Below are positions 52,870 through 62,228 of a stretch of 64,000 nucleotides of DNA, piece by piece. The DNA is from Pontixanthobacter aestiaquae (GTDB taxonomy: Bacteria; Pseudomonadota; Alphaproteobacteria; Sphingomonadales; Sphingomonadaceae). The position numbers and the translations under genes were made by a program. How positions within the stretch are numbered: position 1 is the stretch's first letter; the number at the start of each line of letters is the position of its first letter. The DNA is taken from assembly GCF_009827455.1 (NCBI RefSeq), contig NZ_WTYZ01000001.1, positions 1,187,001-1,251,000 on the forward strand, in the 5' to 3' direction. Below the pieces are notes generated by a model. It was not told the DNA's origin and searched no databases. It worked only from the letters and a program-made list of their open reading frames with translations.

Positions 52870-54176
52870 GCCCGGCCGATACTGGAATATTCAAAGCCCG
52901 CTGCGCGAACATCATCCGGCTGATAGATATTGCGCAGGTCAATCAGGACTGGTGCGTTGGCGAGTTCTTTTACACGGCCAAGGTCGAGTGCACGGAAAGC
53001 GTCCCATTCGGTCACAATGGCAATCGCATCCGCACCTTCGATAGCGGCATAGGGGCTCTCCTTCATTGCGACTTCAGGCATTAGCGGGGCCGCCACTTCC
53101 ATCCCTTCCGGATCATAGGCAGCTACGCTCACGCCTGCATCATGCAGTGTCTGGGCAATGGCAATCGCGGGGCTGTCGCGCATATCGTCTGTATTCGGTT
53201 TGAATGTCAGGCCAAGCAGCGCGACACTCTTGCCGCGAGCTTCATCCGGACCGCCCAGCGCATCAACGACCTTGCGGCCCATGGCGCGTTTGCGTGTCTC
53301 ATTGGTTTTGACCACAGCTTCGACGATGCGAACGGGGCTTTCGTAATCCTCTGCGGTTTTGAGAAGCGCCAGCGTATCTTTGGGGAAGCATGATCCGCCA
53401 TAGCCCGGGCCAGCGTTGAGGAATTTCGGCCCAATCCGCCCATCGCTGCCGATTCCGCGGCTGACATCCTGCACGTTTGCACCCACTTTCTCGCACAGAT
53501 CAGCCATTTCATTGATGAAAGTGATTTTGGTCGCGAGGAATGCATTGGCGGCGTATTTGATTAGCTCGGCGCTGCGGCGGCTAGTGAACAGGATCGGCGA
53601 TTCGTTAAGGAAGAGCGGGCGATAGACTTCGCGCATAATCTCGCGGCCAAACTCGCTTTCGGCACCGATCACTATCCGGTCGGGGCGTTTAAAATCGCCA
53701 ATAGCCGCGCCTTCTCGCAGGAACTCCGGATTGGAGACGACTGCGACCTGATGCGATGTGCCGCTGTCGCCGAGGATCCGCTCGACTTCGTCTCCAGTCC
53801 CTACAGGCACAGTGGATTTGGTCACAACAACCGCATCATTTGCCAGGTTTGCGCCGACTTCCTCCGCAACGGCATAGACGAAGGAGAGATCGGCATGGCC
53901 ATCGCCCCGGCGGCTCGGCGTGCCGACCGCAATGAAAATCGCTGAAGCGCCATCAATCCCTTCGGCCAGATCGGTGGTGAAAGACAGTCGGCCCGCTTTG
54001 ACATTTGCGCCAACGAGTTCGGCTAGACCCGGCTCGTAAATGGGCATCACGCCTTCGTGCAGGCGGTCGATCTTCGTCTGATCCTTGTCGATGCAGACCA
54101 CGTCATGCCCGAAATCGGCGAAACATGCGCCCGAGACGAGGCCGACATAGCCCGATCCGACCATTGCGATTTTCAT
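52866..54176 (-). CDS. ugd: UDP-glucose 6-dehydrogenase
   Basis: A 436-residue enzyme that oxidises UDP-glucose to UDP-glucuronate for capsule, exopolysaccharide or lipid A modification. N-terminal Rossmann GSGYVGLVSGACFADFGHDV, middle domain and C-terminal domain are all present. The catalytic Cys sits in GPGYGGSCFPKDT. The start is 13 bases after the phosphatase gene stop, so the two form a small operon. Confidence 0.96.
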   Translation of the reverse strand: MKIAMVGSGYVGLVSGACFADFGHDVVCIDKDQTKIDRLHEGVMPIYEPGLAELVGANVKAGRLSFTTDLAEGIDGASAIFIAVGTPSRRGDGHADLSFVYAVAEEVGANLANDAVVVTKSTVPVGTGDEVERILGDSGTSHQVAVVSNPEFLREGAAIGDFKRPDRIVIGAESEFGREIMREVYRPLFLNESPILFTSRRSAELIKYAANAFLATKITFINEMADLCEKVGANVQDVSRGIGSDGRIGPKFLNAGPGYGGSCFPKDTLALLKTAEDYESPVRIVEAVVKTNETRKRAMGRKVVDALGGPDEARGKSVALLGLTFKPNTDDMRDSPAIAIAQTLHDAGVSVAAYDPEGMEVAAPLMPEVAMKESPYAAIEGADAIAIVTEWDAFRALDLGRVKELANAPVLIDLRNIYQPDDVRAAGFEYSSIGRA

Positions 54177-54189
54177 GGCTGTTTATCCT

Positions 54190-55011
54190 TCATGTTCGGC
54201 CTTCATCCTGCGCTTGCAAATGGACGATCTTGGCGCCGCCTTTTTTCTTCTTTGCGACCGCCTGCATATAGCGCCTTGTGTCGCCTTCTAGGACCAGCGC
54301 GGTCAATGTGCCAAATTTGTAGGCACCGGTATCGATACCGATGCGGTTCTTCCGTTCTTCAATCTCTTCAGTGATAGTGTGCCCGTGGACCACGATGTGT
54401 GAATGCCGATCCTTATGATCGAGGAATTTGTCCCGAATCCAGCGCAATTCCCGCGGCTTCTGCTCATCGAGTGAGCGGTTTGGATTGATCCCTGCATGGA
54501 CGAACACATAGTCGCCAATGATGATCATATCTTCAAACCGCTTGAGGAACTTGCGATCGCTCTTGGGGACCTTCTTCTTTATTAGCTTCTGCAGCTCTTC
54601 GGTCGAAGAATTGTTGAACTCCTTTTCGCTCACGCCGTAGCTCAAGATTGTTTCGCGGCCGCCATGCTTCAGGAAATGGCGCATGACTTCCAGATCATCG
54701 AATGAATCGAGGAACATCTCTTCGTGATTACCGAAAAGGTAACGGATATCGCGATATTCTTCCCAGAGCTGCGCCAATTGAATGACGCCAGCGCTTTGCG
54801 GGCCGCGATCAACTAGATCGCCAAGCAGGATGATGGTTGTATTGGCTGCGCCAGATTGCTTGTCATCCTCCTCTATCGCACGCACCAAAGCCTCGAACAG
54901 GTCTAGGCGGCCATGAATGTCGCCAATGACATAGAGTCGTTCACCATCGGGCACGCGGGCGCGCTTCTTTTTGGCCTTGCCGTTAAAGATTTTGAGGATC
55001 GGTTTTAACAT
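54190..55011 (-). CDS. Calcineurin-like metallophosphatase (PPP family)
   Basis: A 273-residue cytosolic phosphatase. The three PPP-family metal motifs are intact: GDIHGRLD (about 30-37), GDLVDRGPQ and GNHEE. It is related to bacterial serine/threonine phosphatases and ApaH-like enzymes; without the ApaH-specific blocks, protein phosphatase activity is more likely. The N-terminal 20 residues are Lys/Arg-rich. Transcribed directly ahead of ugd. Confidence 0.92.
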   Translation of the reverse strand: MLKPILKIFNGKAKKKRARVPDGERLYVIGDIHGRLDLFEALVRAIEEDDKQSGAANTTIILLGDLVDRGPQSAGVIQLAQLWEEYRDIRYLFGNHEEMFLDSFDDLEVMRHFLKHGGRETILSYGVSEKEFNNSSTEELQKLIKKKVPKSDRKFLKRFEDMIIIGDYVFVHAGINPNRSLDEQKPRELRWIRDKFLDHKDRHSHIVVHGHTITEEIEERKNRIGIDTGAYKFGTLTALVLEGDTRRYMQAVAKKKKGGAKIVHLQAQDEGRT

Positions 55012-55292
55012 CGGGCCTTAGGGCGGTGGTGTAAGCGTCTCGAATAGTGTTGCGGGACATAGGGATAGAAAGGGCAGGCCGCAATCGGTGTAATTTCCTC
55101 TACCGGCGGCCGATCTGATGCAAAAAGTCCACACAAATACCCGCTTTGTCCGGACTCAGTTTAATTCTCTTGTGCGGCGCAGCATTTCACGGCAAGTTTG
55201 TTTCAGATTTACACGAGATCGCACATCAAAAAGAGGCGGCCGGTAAATTGCAGGTGGGACGTAGCACTGTTCACCAACCAAGGAATTTGGCT

Positions 55293-56045
55293 ATGCTTAC
55301 GTCCATTCGCGGTCTTACCGCCGCAACTCTTGCAGCGTTTGCTGCACTTTCTGCCGCTCCTGCCCTCGCGCAGGATGAGGAAGAAGAATCCGGCCCAATC
55401 GAAGTTACGGCCAATGTCGCCATGACGAGCGAATACCGTTTCCGCGGCGTCGATCTGTCTGGTGGCGAGCTCGCCATCCAAGGCGGTGTCGATGTTGCAC
55501 ACGAATCGGGTTTTTACATCGGTACTTGGGCTTCATCGCTTGACGAGACCACTGTTGGTTTCGGCAGCACCGAGCTCGACATCTATGGCGGCTGGAGCGG
55601 TGATGTCACCGAAGGTGTTTCGATCGATGTCGGCGCTATTCAGTACATTTACCCAGACGCTGGTCCGGGCGATTTCGACTACACCGAATTTTACGGCTCG
55701 GTCGGTTTCGGATTCGGTCCAGCTGAAGCGACTGTCGGCGTTGCCTATGCGCCGAAGCAGGACTCGCTCGGCGGAACCGACAATACCTATGTCTACGCCG
55801 ATCTGGGTGTTGGCCTTCCGGGCACGCCCGTCTCGCTGACCGGCCACGTTGGTTACACGGACGGCTTCCTGACATTCACCAATGATAGCAAGGCGTTTGA
55901 CTGGTCGATTGGTGCCGAAGCGGCGGTTCCTGGCACACCATTGTCGCTCGGGATTGCATATACTGGGGCTGAGGGAGACATCCCAGTAGGCGCATATGAC
56001 TTTGTCGATGACGCGGTAGTCTTCACACTCAGCGCCAGCTTCTAA
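55293..56045 (+). CDS. TorF family putative outer-membrane porin
   Basis: A 250-residue protein with a signal peptide (cleaved near ALAQDEEE). The barrel begins VTANVAMTSEYRFRGVDLSG, the typical start of the TIGR02001/TorF group, and continues with alternating hydrophobic Gly/Asp strands to the C-terminal Phe (TLSASF). Such small porins take up unknown solutes. The start at 55293 follows AAGGAA; a long upstream frame from 55146 is not supported. The 280-bp gap upstream shows no gene. A terminator follows. Confidence 0.88.
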   Translation: MLTSIRGLTAATLAAFAALSAAPALAQDEEEESGPIEVTANVAMTSEYRFRGVDLSGGELAIQGGVDVAHESGFYIGTWASSLDETTVGFGSTELDIYGGWSGDVTEGVSIDVGAIQYIYPDAGPGDFDYTEFYGSVGFGFGPAEATVGVAYAPKQDSLGGTDNTYVYADLGVGLPGTPVSLTGHVGYTDGFLTFTNDSKAFDWSIGAEAAVPGTPLSLGIAYTGAEGDIPVGAYDFVDDAVVFTLSASF

Positions 56046-56078
56046 GGATCTGCCGAAGCCGCTACGGCTGAGTAAGTT

Positions 56079-56116
56079 AGAGCCCGCGCTTGCAAGGGGG
56101 GAGGCGCGGGCTCTTT
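56079..56116. terminator. Rho-independent terminator after the porin gene
   Basis: Eleven-base stem AGAGCCCGCGC / GCGCGGGCTCT (56079-56089 with 56104-56114), followed by TTCT. It also lies at the 3' end of the convergent SIMPL gene. Confidence 0.85.
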
Positions 56117-56131
56117 CTATGTGATTCTGGC

Positions 56132-56881
56132 CTAGTCGAGGGAGAAATCGACCGTCGTGACCACACGAACCTTCTTATAAGGCGTGTCGCTAACGCCCCA
56201 GCCGCCCGACTCGCCATCGCGCGCATTGATTGAGAAGTAGCCTTGCGTGGCTTTGCGGATCGATCCGACATCGGCGCCGCTATCTTTCGCGAATTGTTCC
56301 GCAGCTGCGCGCGCGTCTTTGGTCGCTTCGGCCACCATTTCCGGCTTGATTTCATCCAATCCGGTGAAAGTGTAAGACATTCCGGAGCCGTCCTCCAGCA
56401 CGACGCCGCGCCTGACCAATTCAACTTGGCGTTTCACTGCATCCTGCGCGCGTTCAATGTCCTTTGTGCGCAGCGTCATCCGTTGACGAACGGTATAGCG
56501 CCCGACGCCGCGATCCGAATAATAAGACACATTGACACCTGTTGGCTGCAACGCGTCCTCCGGAAAGCCGATATCCTTGAAGAATGCTTTGATCGATTGG
56601 CTGTCGGTATCGACCGCCGATTGGGCGGCCTGAAGATCGCCCGCAGTAGCAGAATATGAGATGGTCCAAGTTGCGAGGTCGGCCAGTACTTCCCGCTCGT
56701 CCAGGCCGCGCACGGTTACCGAGCGATCAGCATCTTTGGCGCGGACCAAGCCGTCACCCAGCAGAAAACCGCCAGCGATCAGTCCGATCGAGACTATCGC
56801 AGAGCTGATCAGCCAACGGCGCGTCGTCTGTTCGCCCCAGAAAGAGGTAGCTTCGTGTACTTGTTCGCTAGTATCGGTCAT
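56132..56881 (-). CDS. SIMPL domain-containing protein
   Basis: A 249-residue exported or membrane-anchored protein. It has one N-terminal hydrophobic segment (about 24-43) and then a SIMPL (DUF541) domain (about 52-248: VTVRGLDEREVLADLATWTI, later DARAAAEQFAKDSGADVGSI). Members include SIMPL/Irak1bp1-like and periplasmic BP26-type proteins, which form large rings and have no agreed function. The start at 56881 follows GGAAGGAC. It is divergent from the VOC gene, whose start is 110 bases away. Confidence 0.88.
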   Translation of the reverse strand: MTDTSEQVHEATSFWGEQTTRRWLISSAIVSIGLIAGGFLLGDGLVRAKDADRSVTVRGLDEREVLADLATWTISYSATAGDLQAAQSAVDTDSQSIKAFFKDIGFPEDALQPTGVNVSYYSDRGVGRYTVRQRMTLRTKDIERAQDAVKRQVELVRRGVVLEDGSGMSYTFTGLDEIKPEMVAEATKDARAAAEQFAKDSGADVGSIRKATQGYFSINARDGESGGWGVSDTPYKKVRVVTTVDFSLD

Positions 56882-56990
56882 GACAGTCCTTCCCATTGGG
56901 CCTTTCGGCAGAGAGTTTTAGTTATGCGGCTCACCTGCCAAACTGTCGATGAACTGTGCTTGAATAGCGGCGAATGGAGTTTGTAATACG

Positions 56991-57428
56991 ATGACCAAAT
57001 ATCTGCACAGCATGATCCGAGTCTCCGATCCGGATGCAACCGTCGACTTTTTCAAGCTGATTGGACTGGAGGAAGTGCGCCGCTTCGATGTCGAGACAGG
57101 GCGTTTCACGCTGATCTTTCTCGCTGCTCCCGGGCAAGAGGGCGTCGCCGAGGTCGAACTGACTTATAATTGGCCTGCGGACGAAGGCAGCGTGCCCGAG
57201 CAATATGATGGTGGTCGCAATTTTGGCCACCTCGCCTACCGCGTCGAAAATATTTATGAGACTTGCCAGCGGCTGATGGATGCAGGGGTGACGATCAACC
57301 GCCCACCGCGCGACGGACATATGGCTTTCGTCCGCTCACCCGATGGTATTTCCATCGAGCTGCTTCAGGAGGGCAATTTGCCGCCGCAAGAACCTTGGGC
57401 GAGCATGGAGAACACCGGCAACTGGTAA
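56991..57428 (+). CDS. gloA: Lactoylglutathione lyase-like VOC enzyme (glyoxalase I)
   Basis: A 145-residue vicinal-oxygen-chelate metalloenzyme that converts the methylglyoxal-glutathione hemithioacetal to lactoylglutathione. The opening [38 protein letters not shown] and [10 protein letters not shown] carry the usual metal-binding His/Glu positions and match bacterial GloA. Its stop and the nhaA stop are 7 bases apart, tail to tail. Confidence 0.93.
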   Translation: MTKYLHSMIRVSDPDATVDFFKLIGLEEVRRFDVETGRFTLIFLAAPGQEGVAEVELTYNWPADEGSVPEQYDGGRNFGHLAYRVENIYETCQRLMDAGVTINRPPRDGHMAFVRSPDGISIELLQEGNLPPQEPWASMENTGNW

Positions 57429-57434
57429 GCTCTG

Positions 57435-58649
57435 TCAGACCGGGTCGGGTTCGGCTGACCGGTCATTGGGATGAGTCGTCGTCATCCGCAGGATGACGTA
57501 GCCCATGACCGCAGATATTACCGAGCCAGCCAGAATACCGATCTTCGCTTCGTCAATCAGCATTCTGTAGTTCGGGAACGCAAGCTCGCCGATAAACAGC
57601 GACATGGTGAAGCCGATTCCGCACAGGATCGATACGCCCCATATCTCTGCCCAACTTGCGCCCTTTGGTGGTTTCGCAAAGCCAATCTTAGCGGCAACGA
57701 AGATCGTGGTGAAGATACCGACCTGCTTGCCAACAACCAAACCGGCAGCGACAGCCAGCGGGAGCGGGGCGAGAATACCCTCCATGCCAATCCCGCTGAG
57801 ATTGACGCCTGCATTGGCGAAGCCGAAAATCGGAACAATCGCATAGGCGCTCCACGGAGCCAGCCCGTGCTCCAGCTTTTCGAGCAAGCTGTTGCCATCT
57901 TTGCGGTGCATCGGAATGGTCAGTGCCGCGACCACGCCAGCGATTGTCGCATGCACACCGGAATTGAGGACACAGAACCACAGCACCAGCGCGACGAGAA
58001 TATAGGGCAAGATCCGGCTCACGTGCAGTCTGTTCATCAGCATCATCACGCCGAGAACGACCAGCGATGCGACGACCCACATTAGCTTGATATTGGCGGT
58101 GTAGAACACTGCGATCACCATCACCGCGCCGATATCATCGACGATCGCCACCGTGAGCAGGAACAGCCTCAGGGAAGCGGGAACGCGGTTGCCGAGCAGA
58201 CCCAGAACACCCATCGCAAAGGCAATGTCAGTTGCAGCCGGGATTGCCCAACCGCGTGTCAGCTGCGGATCGCCGCCAGCTATGAAAATATAGATACCTG
58301 CAGGAACGAGCATGCCTGCAACTGCTGCAAGCATTGGCAGTCGGCGCTGTTCAGGCGTGGCGAGCTGCCCGCAGATGATTTCCCGTTTCACTTCCAGCCC
58401 GACGACGAAGAAGAAGATCGCCATCAGACCATCGTTGATCCAATAATGCAGCGTGTTGAGCTTTTCGATTGGCGTCCATGCCAATTTGCCGTTGAACAGC
58501 GCGTTATACTCGCCCGCCAAATCGGAGTTCGCAGCTAGCATCGCAGCCGCCGCGACCAGAATAAGAAGTACGCCTGCCGAGGCATCGCCAACAAACAGCG
58601 CGCGCACAGGAGCAAAGACGGAGCGAAGAGGTAATCTGTTATTGGCCAT
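57435..58649 (-). CDS. nhaA: Na+/H+ antiporter NhaA
   Basis: A 404-residue inner-membrane antiporter that exports Na+ and Li+ in exchange for two protons. Twelve hydrophobic segments are seen. Signature residues are the transport aspartates in VAIVDDIGAVMVIAVFY (the DD pair) and the Asp in PAATDIAFAMGVLGLLG. The start at 58649 (MANNRLPLR) was chosen; the frame is open to 58688. Divergent from the glycosyltransferase gene. Confidence 0.96.
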   Translation of the reverse strand: MANNRLPLRSVFAPVRALFVGDASAGVLLILVAAAAMLAANSDLAGEYNALFNGKLAWTPIEKLNTLHYWINDGLMAIFFFVVGLEVKREIICGQLATPEQRRLPMLAAVAGMLVPAGIYIFIAGGDPQLTRGWAIPAATDIAFAMGVLGLLGNRVPASLRLFLLTVAIVDDIGAVMVIAVFYTANIKLMWVVASLVVLGVMMLMNRLHVSRILPYILVALVLWFCVLNSGVHATIAGVVAALTIPMHRKDGNSLLEKLEHGLAPWSAYAIVPIFGFANAGVNLSGIGMEGILAPLPLAVAAGLVVGKQVGIFTTIFVAAKIGFAKPPKGASWAEIWGVSILCGIGFTMSLFIGELAFPNYRMLIDEAKIGILAGSVISAVMGYVILRMTTTHPNDRSAEPDPV

Positions 58650-58751
58650 GGATAGTGCCCCATATTGCCAATGTATTGTCCGTTGCAAGCGCTGCCTGCG
58701 TCCGATACGCTGTTTTGTGATGGGGACCTCACTTTTGTAGGGGTCGGGGGA

Positions 58752-60149
58752 TTGCTAGAATACAGCGCTTGGGAATGGCTGGTGCTGGTCCAACACGAAC
58801 TGCTGCTGTTTGCAGGCGTGTTTTTCCTCATCGGTGCAATTGACGAAATGGGTATCGACTTTGCGTGGCTTTGGTTGCGGCTGACGCGTCAGATTTCCAC
58901 GCCCCGTCTGTCTGAGCACGCTGACCTTACGCCCGAATTGAACGGGATCGCGGCGGTGTTTATTCCCGCTTGGCAAGAGTCGGCAGTGGTCGGAACAACA
59001 ATCGCGCATGCTCTGTCGGTCTGGTCTCAATCTCGATTGCGGATCTATGTAGGCTGCTACCGCAACGATCCCCAAACGATGGAAGCTGTTACCAGCGTTG
59101 CCGGAGGCGATCCGCGGGTCAGACTGGTCATTCATGACGAAGACGGGCCGAGCACCAAGGCAGATTGCCTGAACCGGCTATACGATGCTTTATGCGATGA
59201 TGAAGCGCGCAGCGGTGACAATGCGCAGATGGTTATCCTGCATGATGCTGAGGATATGGTCGATCCCGCAGCGTTGATGATCATAGATCAGGCAATGGAC
59301 GAAGCGGAACTTGTGCAATTGCCGGTGCTCCCGATCGCGGTGGCGCGTTCGCGCTGGATATCCGGACATTATCAGGAAGAGTTTGCCGAGGCACATGGCA
59401 AAGCCATGGTGGTGCGCGATGCATTGCGGGCAGGTATGCCGCTTGCCGGTGTCGGGTGTGCCATTGCGCGCGGCATGCTGGAGCAATTGGCAGAGACCAA
59501 GCCCAGCGGCCAGCCTTTCGCATCTGAGTGTCTGACTGAGGACTACGAGCTGGGCATAGGCGCGGCAGAGCTAGGTGCGCGGGCGCGCTTCATCCGGATC
59601 CGTCATCATGATGGCCGCTTAGTGGCCACGCGCGCCTGTTTCCCGGCAAAACTCGATCAAGCGGTCCGTCAGAAGACACGCTGGGTCCACGGGATCGCTT
59701 TTCAAGGATGGGACACGCTGGGATGGTCAGCGCGTCCGGTAGAGCTGTGGATGCGGCTGCGTGATCGGCGGGGTCCGTTACTCGCTCTCGTTCTAGCGGC
59801 GGCCTATCTGTTGTTGGTCCTGTCAACGATTGGTTGGCTGCTAAGCGAACTCGGATATGGGACAACGCTTGCGCTATCTCCGGCACTGAAGATTATTTTG
59901 CTGTGTAATCTCGGCAGCTTCTTATGGCGCGCAATTTGGCGATTTGCCTTTACCGCCCGTGAATATGATTGGCGGGAGGGAGCAAGGGCAGTGCTGCGCA
60001 TTCCGGTGGCCAATATCATAGCCATTATGGCCGGGCGCAGAGCCTTCTCTGCATATCTGGGAACATTGGCTGGCCAATTGCCGCGCTGGGACAAAACCGA
60101 GCATTCGGCGCATCCAGCGATGATGCATCAGAAAAGCAAACCTGTATGA
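58752..60149 (+). CDS. NfrB-like membrane glycosyltransferase
   Basis: A 465-residue protein of the GT2 family, similar to the N4 adsorption protein B type. It has an N-terminal membrane anchor (QHELLLFAGVFFLIGAIDEM) and a GT-A domain with VFIPAWQESAVVG and the HDAEDMVDP motif (DxD-like). The QKTRWVHGIAF block equals the QxxRW motif, and three further membrane spans follow near the C-terminus. I prefer the TTG at 58752, which has a strong SD (GGGGTCGGGGGA) and fits homologue starts; an ATG at 58671 is the alternative. It overlaps the barrel gene (ATGA). Probably makes a surface glycan exported via its partner (inference). Confidence 0.88.
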   Translation: MLEYSAWEWLVLVQHELLLFAGVFFLIGAIDEMGIDFAWLWLRLTRQISTPRLSEHADLTPELNGIAAVFIPAWQESAVVGTTIAHALSVWSQSRLRIYVGCYRNDPQTMEAVTSVAGGDPRVRLVIHDEDGPSTKADCLNRLYDALCDDEARSGDNAQMVILHDAEDMVDPAALMIIDQAMDEAELVQLPVLPIAVARSRWISGHYQEEFAEAHGKAMVVRDALRAGMPLAGVGCAIARGMLEQLAETKPSGQPFASECLTEDYELGIGAAELGARARFIRIRHHDGRLVATRACFPAKLDQAVRQKTRWVHGIAFQGWDTLGWSARPVELWMRLRDRRGPLLALVLAAAYLLLVLSTIGWLLSELGYGTTLALSPALKIILLCNLGSFLWRAIWRFAFTAREYDWREGARAVLRIPVANIIAIMAGRRAFSAYLGTLAGQLPRWDKTEHSAHPAMMHQKSKPV

Positions 60150-61111
60150 CTGGTTCTGGAAACGCTCAGAAGAACCGCCGCCGAGGGCAGCCGATTGTAG
60201 TATTTACCGCAATCATTCTGCTTTGGGCAGGTGGGCGGACGGTGATGTGGCAATCGCCATTCCCAGGGATTCTGCCAACAGTGCAACTACCGGCGGTCTT
60301 TGCTGAATCCGTGGCGACCATACCTGCTAGGGAAGCGGATGCGTCAAATCCGGCTCTGGCTGATAAGCTTGGGACCATTTCATACGCTCGAACGATTTCA
60401 AAGCGCGAAGCTTTGATCGTTTCGCTCCCGACAGCAGAGACTGCCCGCAACTACGGACAGCCAATTACGCTCGCTTCGCACCAAGCCTTATGGATGACAG
60501 CGCTTGCTCATGTGCCAGTTCCCGAACCCGTTGCAGAACTGTTAAACACACATGTCACTCCGCGCACGGCTATACCGATGGCGCCTTCCCAGACGATTGG
60601 CGAATCTACCGTCAATCATTGGTCGTTGGATGCGTGGTTGTTTTGGCGTCCGAGCGGGGCACAAGGACCGACGGCTGGACCCTTGCCCGCATCCTTTGGC
60701 GGGAGCCAGGCTGGCGCAGTTTTGCGGTATCGGTTTGCTCCAAACAGCAGGCACAGCCCCAACGCCTATGCCCGGGCAACGAATGCATTGTCTGGTGGTA
60801 AAGAAACCGATCTGGCGTTCGGTCTGTCGGCGCTTATGCTGCCAAAGCTGCCAATCTCGGTTCATGCGGAGATACGGGCCAGTCGAACCACAGACCGGAC
60901 CGAAATTCGTCCAGCCGCCTTTGTGGTGACCGAAATTCCGCCACTGAAGACTCCGCTCGGCACGCAGGTCTCAACCTATGGTCAGGCAGGGTACGTCGGC
61001 GGCGAATTCGCCACGTCGTTTGTTGATGGTCATGTCAAGCTGGACCGTGAGCTTGCCGATTTCGACTTGGCTAAACTCCGCATCGGCGCGGGTACATGGG
61101 GCGGCGCATAG
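60146..61111 (+). CDS. Outer-membrane beta-barrel partner, truncated by an amber codon
   Basis: A 321-residue frame, translationally coupled to the glycosyltransferase. It has an N-terminal membrane segment (about 17-32), a linker, then beta-barrel-like strands (WSLDAWLFWRPSG, AGAVLRYRFAPNSR, ELADFDLAKLRIGAGTWGGA). Such a sequence resembles the C-terminal domain of NfrA-type proteins. It ends at a TAG (61109-61111), but the same frame continues with barrel-like sequence to a second TAG at 61267 (see the next entry). A CAG-to-TAG change would explain it. As written, the last strands needed for outer-membrane insertion are lost. Confidence 0.75.
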   Translation: MTGSGNAQKNRRRGQPIVVFTAIILLWAGGRTVMWQSPFPGILPTVQLPAVFAESVATIPAREADASNPALADKLGTISYARTISKREALIVSLPTAETARNYGQPITLASHQALWMTALAHVPVPEPVAELLNTHVTPRTAIPMAPSQTIGESTVNHWSLDAWLFWRPSGAQGPTAGPLPASFGGSQAGAVLRYRFAPNSRHSPNAYARATNALSGGKETDLAFGLSALMLPKLPISVHAEIRASRTTDRTEIRPAAFVVTEIPPLKTPLGTQVSTYGQAGYVGGEFATSFVDGHVKLDRELADFDLAKLRIGAGTWGGA

Positions 61112-61267
61112 AAAGGCGCATCAAGACTGGACGTCGGCCCAACCGCAAGCGTCGATATCACAATCGGAGATGCCCCAGCGCGGGTTTCGATGGACTACCG
61201 CCACCGCGTGGCTGGTGATGCTGTGCCACAGTCCGGGCTTGCAATCACACTTTCGACCGGTTTCTAG
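61112..61267 (+). pseudogene. In-frame 3' remnant of the barrel gene after the amber codon
   Basis: The 51 sense codons after the amber TAG, in the same frame, encode KGASRLDVGPTASVDITIGD and onward to SGLAITLSTGF, which ends in the C-terminal Phe typical of outer-membrane barrels. There is no sign of its own start. This is strong evidence that the gene was once 373 codons long (60146-61267). Confidence 0.8.
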
Positions 61268-61313
61268 CGCGTCTCGCCTTTAATCCGCTGCGCGCGTCGG
61301 GTAGAGCGAGCCT

Positions 61314-62228
61314 ATGGACCTTTACCTTCCCATTGCGAACCTTTCGGTGAACGGGCTGGTAATTGTCGGCTTGGGACTGCTGACCGGCGTATTGTCTGGC
61401 CTGTTTGGCGTTGGTGGCGGGTTCCTCACCACGCCGCTGCTCATTTTCTACGGCGTGCCGCCTACAGTAGCCGCGGCATCGGCATCGACGCAGGTGACCG
61501 GGGCAAGCGTTTCCGGGGTTCTGGCGCATAACAAGAACAAGGGAGTCGATTACAAGCTGGGCGGCGTGACAGTCGTCGGTGGGGTGTTCGGGGCCGGGAT
61601 TGGCGCTTTACTGTTTCGCTTTCTGGAATCGGTTGGCCAGATCGATGTGGTAATTAACGTTCTTTACGTTGTGATGCTGGGCACGATCGGCTCACTGATG
61701 GCAAAGGAGGCGTATCAGGCCATTCGCCCATCCGCAGTCAAAGCTGTGAGGAAGGCACCGAAGCGCAGGCACCATCCGTTTGTAACCGCTTTGCCTCTAC
61801 GGTGGCGGTTCTATCGCTCGGGCCTCTATATCTCTCCGCTTGCGCCGCTGATCCTTGGTGTTTTTGTCGGTATTCTAACGATGCTCATGGGCGTTGGCGG
61901 CGGCTTCATCATGGTTCCGGCCATGCTGTACATACTCGGGATGAGCGCGGGCGTTGTGGTTGGTACTTCGCTGTTCAACATCCTGTTCGTCACTATGGCG
62001 ACTACGATGATGCATGCGCTGACCACCCAGGCGGTTGATATCGTTCTGGCCGCATTTCTGCTGATCGGATCAGTCACAGGAGCACAGATGGGCACGCAGA
62101 TTGCGCAAAAGGTCAAACCCGAATGGCTCCGCTTGGTATTGGCCGCCATCGTATTGGCGGTGGCGCTGAGGATGTTTCTCGGTCTGACTTACGATCCGCC
62201 AGAAATCTACTCGGTGACTGCGCTATGA
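61314..62228 (+). CDS. TauE/SafE family sulfite exporter-like permease
   Basis: A 304-residue membrane protein with eight or so helices and two inverted halves. Each half has a GVGGG motif (LSGLFGVGGGFLTTPLLI and LTMLMGVGGGFIMVPAML), the mark of the TauE/SafE family, which exports sulfite or organosulfonates. The stop overlaps the start of the next gene (ATGA). A pairing of TauE/SafE with a TIGR02186-type protein recurs in alphaproteobacteria. Confidence 0.93.
   Translation: MDLYLPIANLSVNGLVIVGLGLLTGVLSGLFGVGGGFLTTPLLIFYGVPPTVAAASASTQVTGASVSGVLAHNKNKGVDYKLGGVTVVGGVFGAGIGALLFRFLESVGQIDVVINVLYVVMLGTIGSLMAKEAYQAIRPSAVKAVRKAPKRRHHPFVTALPLRWRFYRSGLYISPLAPLILGVFVGILTMLMGVGGGFIMVPAMLYILGMSAGVVVGTSLFNILFVTMATTMMHALTTQAVDIVLAAFLLIGSVTGAQMGTQIAQKVKPEWLRLVLAAIVLAVALRMFLGLTYDPPEIYSVTAL

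Noticed and set aside
60146..61267. Selenocysteine or pyrrolysine at the internal TAG
   Set aside because: TAG is not the selenocysteine codon, and pyrrolysine decoding is unknown in this group; a nonsense change is simpler.
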